From the NCBI GenBank assembly GCA_017435425.1, contig JAFSFC010000036.1:1-33987 (forward strand): a stretch of DNA of 33,987 nt, read 5' to 3'. Made by a program: the position numbers and the translations under genes. This DNA is from Ruminiclostridium sp. (GTDB lineage: Bacteria; Bacillota; Clostridia; Oscillospirales; Oscillospiraceae). The notes below the pieces were generated by a model that was not told the DNA's origin, did no database searches, and saw nothing but the letters and a program-made list of their open reading frames with translations. This document shows positions 31,293 through 33,987 of this stretch, piece by piece (position 1 is the first letter of the stretch; each line of letters opens with the position of its first letter).

Positions 31293-32153
31293 TTACCGAG
31301 TATCCCTGGCCACCCGATGGAGGGCCAGGTTGCCCAGGATGATACAGACCAGAGCAAAGACGATCAGGATCACCCACACATCCTGGAGATGGGATGCGCT
31401 GGACAGAAACATATCTTCCGCCTCATGGGGCACCGTGGGCACGGTGGCCTGGATCTTCAGAGGCAGATCATTCAGACAACAGGTGCTTCCCAGAGCTTCC
31501 ATACCCCACCGGCTCAGCATGGCATAGGAGACCTTCTCGGCCTGATCCTTCATGGGGAAGAGGATCCCCGAGAAGATGAGCAGAACGATGAGGATATAGG
31601 GGGCCAGCACATTGGCCGTTTCCGTCTTGCGCACCAGGCAGGACACGAACAGGCCGGTGGCATCCGCCGCAAACATCAGCAGGAAAATGCTGATGTAGCA
31701 CTCCAGCAGGGTATGGTCCAGAATCAGGCCCTGGTCCGGCAGGGTGTTGCCGAACTTCTTCTCCACCCCCAGGAAGGCCCCGGTGAGCAGGGCACTCTGG
31801 ATGATACAGAGGAAGAGCTGGATCTCCGCCCTGGAGGCCGTATAGCACCGCAGGCGCAGACCGGCGGTGTAATCCCGCTTGATGTTGGCCCGCTCCCGTA
31901 CCACGATCTGGATGGAATTAAACAGGCCGCACCAGATGGCCGCACTCACCAGAACAAAGCAGGCGGACTTGGTGCCCTCGTAGTGAACAAACATATTTTC
32001 GCCGGCGATCCACACGGTGATCAGGGCCGCACAAACGGGGAAGATCAGGGATACCAGCAGATTTTTCTTATCGCTGAACAGGATGCGGCGGGCCTGTCGG
32101 GAGAGCACCCGCCACTCCCGGAACCCGGAGATCCGTTCGGTTTTCTTCTTCAT
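31293..32153 (-). CDS. ABC-2 type transporter permease
   Basis: A 286-aa membrane protein with about six hydrophobic helices: LLVSLIFPVCAALITVWIAG, CFVLVSAAIWCGLFNSIQIV, LFLCIIQSALLTGAFLG, YISIFLLMFAADATGLFVSC, LAPYILIVLLIFSGILFPMK and VWVILIVFALVCIILGNLAL. The last two helices, with a long loop between them, match the ABC-2/ABCG membrane part. It begins three bases after the FHA-ATPase gene, with GAGGGG across that stop, and its partner is surely that ATPase. The kinase gene follows after 17 bases. Cargo is unknown. Confidence 0.88.
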   Translation of the reverse strand: MKKKTERISGFREWRVLSRQARRILFSDKKNLLVSLIFPVCAALITVWIAGENMFVHYEGTKSACFVLVSAAIWCGLFNSIQIVVRERANIKRDYTAGLRLRCYTASRAEIQLFLCIIQSALLTGAFLGVEKKFGNTLPDQGLILDHTLLECYISIFLLMFAADATGLFVSCLVRKTETANVLAPYILIVLLIFSGILFPMKDQAEKVSYAMLSRWGMEALGSTCCLNDLPLKIQATVPTVPHEAEDMFLSSASHLQDVWVILIVFALVCIILGNLALHRVARDTR

Positions 32154-32156
32154 GAT

Positions 32157-33665
32157 TTAACCCCTCACATAACGATTTGGATCTTTGCTGATGACCACGT
32201 AGGCCTCGCTGAGGTCCTCCACCCCGAAGTACTCTCTTGCCTCTGCAGGAGGGCCTTCAAAGGCCAGCCGCCCCACGTTGTCCACCTTGGCCATCATGAT
32301 GATCTGGTCAAAGAGGTCGATCTCGGAGACATCGTGGATGATGACCAGGATGCTCTTGCCTCGATCATGGGCCAGGCTGCGCAGGGTGGTAAAGAGGTCC
32401 TTTTTCGCCAGGGGATCCAGACCGGCGTCGGGCTCGTCCAAGCAGAGCAGTTCCCGGTCGGCCACCAGCTCCACGCCGATGTTGACCCGCTTCCGCTCAC
32501 CGCCGCTGAGCTTTCGGATCTGGGTCTTCCGCTTCTGGGTCAGGTTCAGGGCGACCAGGGTGTCATCCACTTGCTTCTGGATGGCTCTGGCGCCCATGTC
32601 CTTGGGCAGGCGAAGCAGGGCGGCGTCCCGCAACTCCTGCTCCACGGTGAGCATATCGTGGACCACATTTTCCTGGGGCACGCTGCCGATGAGATATTTC
32701 AAACGTTCAAAATTCTGGTAGAGATCCTCCCCGCGGTAGAAGACCTGTCCCCGGACGCCCAGCTGATCCATGCCGTTCAGGGCATTCATCACCGTGGTTT
32801 TGCCGGCGCCGGAGCCGCCCAGCAGGGCCACCAGCTGGCCGCTCTTCACGGAGAGCTTCACGTTGCGGATGAGCTCCTTCTGCCCATAGCCGCTCTGGTC
32901 CTTCACCGTCTTGGACTGGATATCCGCCTTCAGGATGATCCCGCCGTCGGCCTGGGAAGCAATGTTCCTCTGCCGGCTTTTTTCTCCGGACCGGGCGGTA
33001 TACAGAAGCCCGTGGCCCAGGAAGACCATATGACAGTCGCAGATGGAGATATGATCCTTTTCCTTCAGCCGGATCGGCCCCTCCACCCGGGCGCCGTTGC
33101 ACCAGGTGCCGGCTTTGCTGTCCCGGTCGGTCAGGGTGAAGCCGCCGTCCACTTTCCAGATCTCCGCATGGCAGGCGGACACATAGGGCAGGGGGAAGAC
33201 CACTTGGCACTGGTCGGCCTCCCGGCCGATCCGACAGAATTCCCGCCCCTGGAGGGAATAGAACCCCCAGGCATCCGCCGCCAGGTCCGTGACAAAGAGG
33301 ATCCACACCCCTCGTTCATCGGGCTGGTTCAGGTCCTGGTAGTCGATCCGGAGGACATCTCCGTTCTGGAGCAGAGCGACCCGGTCCTTCTTCTCTGCCT
33401 CCGGGCCCATAAACCGCCCGTTGTGGAAGGTCCCGTTGACGCCGCCGCCATCCAAATAATACCAGCCGCCCTCGTAGAGCAGGAACTTTCCGTGCTGCCG
33501 GCTGGCGATGGGGGACCGCAGGGGGATATCCGGGGTGACCTCCCCTGCAGCCCGGCCGAGGGTCCAGCTGCTCCGGCCTCCCAGCCGCACGATGCGAACC
33601 TTTCCCTGTTCCAGGATGACCAGCGAAGCCTCTCGCTGGGGCGCAGAAAACAGCATAGTATCCAT
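32157..33665 (-). CDS. ABC transporter ATPase with two N-terminal FHA domains
   Basis: A 502-aa cytoplasmic protein. FHA domain 1 (about 30-110) has LGR (36-38), SRQH (55-58) and NGTFHNG (77-83); FHA domain 2 (about 140-215) has IGR (146-148), SACH (163-166) and GTWCNG (186-191). These are the residues that bind phosphothreonine peptides. The ATPase (about 240-480) has Walker A GGSGAGKTT (283-291), Q-loop VPQEN, signature LSGGERKR (386-393), Walker B LLCLDEP (406-412) and the His-loop His444, in the ABCG/eye-pigment style. ATG at 33663-33665 follows AAGGGGAG at seven bases. First gene of the operon with the permease and the Ser/Thr kinase. The FHA domains would let phosphorylation by that kinase control transport (inference). 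Confidence 0.93.
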   Translation of the reverse strand: MDTMLFSAPQREASLVILEQGKVRIVRLGGRSSWTLGRAAGEVTPDIPLRSPIASRQHGKFLLYEGGWYYLDGGGVNGTFHNGRFMGPEAEKKDRVALLQNGDVLRIDYQDLNQPDERGVWILFVTDLAADAWGFYSLQGREFCRIGREADQCQVVFPLPYVSACHAEIWKVDGGFTLTDRDSKAGTWCNGARVEGPIRLKEKDHISICDCHMVFLGHGLLYTARSGEKSRQRNIASQADGGIILKADIQSKTVKDQSGYGQKELIRNVKLSVKSGQLVALLGGSGAGKTTVMNALNGMDQLGVRGQVFYRGEDLYQNFERLKYLIGSVPQENVVHDMLTVEQELRDAALLRLPKDMGARAIQKQVDDTLVALNLTQKRKTQIRKLSGGERKRVNIGVELVADRELLCLDEPDAGLDPLAKKDLFTTLRSLAHDRGKSILVIIHDVSEIDLFDQIIMMAKVDNVGRLAFEGPPAEAREYFGVEDLSEAYVVISKDPNRYVRG

Positions 33666-33696
33666 AGCATTCTCCCCTTCGACCTGTATTTACAAT

Positions 33697-33713
33697 AGTA
33701 TACCATATGTCAA
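33697..33713 (-). promoter_or_regulatory. Possible promoter region of the FHA-ABC operon
   Basis: On the minus strand an extended -10 TGGTATACT (33697-33705) overlaps a TTGACA (33708-33713). The two cannot serve the same promoter: TTGACA would instead pair with AATACA 17 bases downstream. One of the two is likely used. Confidence 0.4.
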
Positions 33714-33767
33714 AGGGTTAGGCCACAGTCTTTTTCCGTGAAACACCCTGTTTTTCAGGCAAAGGAA

Positions 33768-33799
33768 ATGCGGCCGAGTCCCCCGGGACTCGGCCGCAT
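33768..33799 (-). terminator. Strong hairpin, possible second terminator after the tRNA genes
   Basis: ATGCGGCCGAGTCCC pairs with GGGACTCGGCCGCAT over two central bases. The minus strand continues ATTTCCTTTG, so the T-run is poor. It lies between the tRNA terminator and the FHA-ABC promoter and would insulate them. Confidence 0.55.
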
Positions 33800-33830
33800 G
33801 GTTTTGGTTACTATTGGCTACGGAAAAGTA

Positions 33831-33864
33831 AAAAGCTCCGAGAACTGAAGTTCTCGAAGCTTTT
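33831..33864 (-). terminator. Terminator of the tRNA transcript
   Basis: On the minus strand AGCTTCGAGAAC, TTCA, GTTCTCGGAGCT followed by TTTTAC. The single irregular pair is a permitted G-U on this strand, as expected for a minus-strand RNA. It starts directly after the tRNA-Thr CCA. Confidence 0.88.
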
Positions 33865-33940
<76 letters not shown>

Positions 33941-33945
33941 AAATA

Positions 33946-33987
33946 TGGCGACGCGGAAGGGACTTGAACCCTCGACCTCCGGCGTGA
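33946..33987 (-). tRNA. tRNA 3' half, probably tRNA-Asp (GTC)
   Basis: Only the 3' part is inside the window: anticodon bases TC, then AC and stem GCCGG, variable AGGTC, T-arm GAGGG/CCCTT with TTCAAGT, acceptor strand CCGCGTC, discriminator G and CCA. The last two anticodon bases TC allow Asp (GTC) or Glu (TTC/CTC). The AGGTC variable loop and G discriminator favour Asp. It lies five bases upstream of tRNA-Thr in the same transcript. Confidence 0.75.

Noticed and set aside
31276..31377. Extended start of the Ser/Thr kinase
   Set aside because: It overlaps the end of the permease gene in another frame and has no ribosome binding site; ATG 31275 has AAGGAG eight bases before it.

Overview
The window looks like chromosomal DNA of a GC-rich anaerobic Firmicute of class Clostridia, most likely Oscillospiraceae/Ruminococcaceae-like (inference). 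Reasons: a six-cysteine SCIFF peptide with its radical SAM maturase, strong AGGAGG-type ribosome binding sites, a CIRCE/HrcA heat-shock operator, an ECF-transporter S component, an SLH-anchored surface protein, oxygen-labile type L-serine dehydratase subunits, and glutamate and flavin/ferredoxin genes of anaerobes. There are no phage genes, insertion sequences or CRISPR arrays. Gene density is high.

Left part (1-11.4 kb), all minus strand: the 5' part of clpB with a long structured leader and a perfect CIRCE element; a large tripartite hybrid sensor kinase with no response regulator beside it; a copper-export operon (csoR, copA) driven by a promoter covered by two CsoR-like operators, in which copA carries a fused C-terminal CopZ-like domain behind its own internal ribosome binding site; a HAD phosphatase fused in frame to a flavodoxin/4Fe-4S (EFR1-type) protein; and a MoxR AAA+ ATPase with a CoxE-like VWA partner.

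Middle (11.4-22.6 kb): an intergenic region dense in hairpins, gdhA, an ECF S component, then plus-strand genes: an Orn/Lys/Arg-type decarboxylase with a RibD-C/DHFR-like reductase, the SCIFF locus (scfA under a consensus promoter, an intervening terminator, scfB, a 67-aa unknown and a YdcF/SanA-like membrane protein), and a 1118-aa secreted protein that joins a ZinT-like zinc-binding domain to three SLH repeats.

Right part (22.6-34 kb): a fumarylacetoacetate-hydrolase-family enzyme and a threonine-aldolase-like enzyme (minus operon); a DUF4914/PEPCK-like P-loop protein and a flavoredoxin (plus); sdaAB-sdaAA-histidine phosphatase (minus, overlapping genes); and a three-gene cassette made of a double-FHA ABC ATPase, an ABC-2 permease and a transmembrane Ser/Thr kinase whose extracellular part is a C-type-lectin-like domain. 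A tRNA-Thr(GGT) and the 3' half of a probable tRNA-Asp close the window.

The most unusual items are the kinase-lectin/FHA-ABC cassette, the ZinT-SLH surface protein, the candidate internal start producing free CopZ, the SCIFF locus architecture, and the structured intergenic region between the MoxR gene and gdhA. All statements come from reading the sequence by eye; no database or folding program was run.
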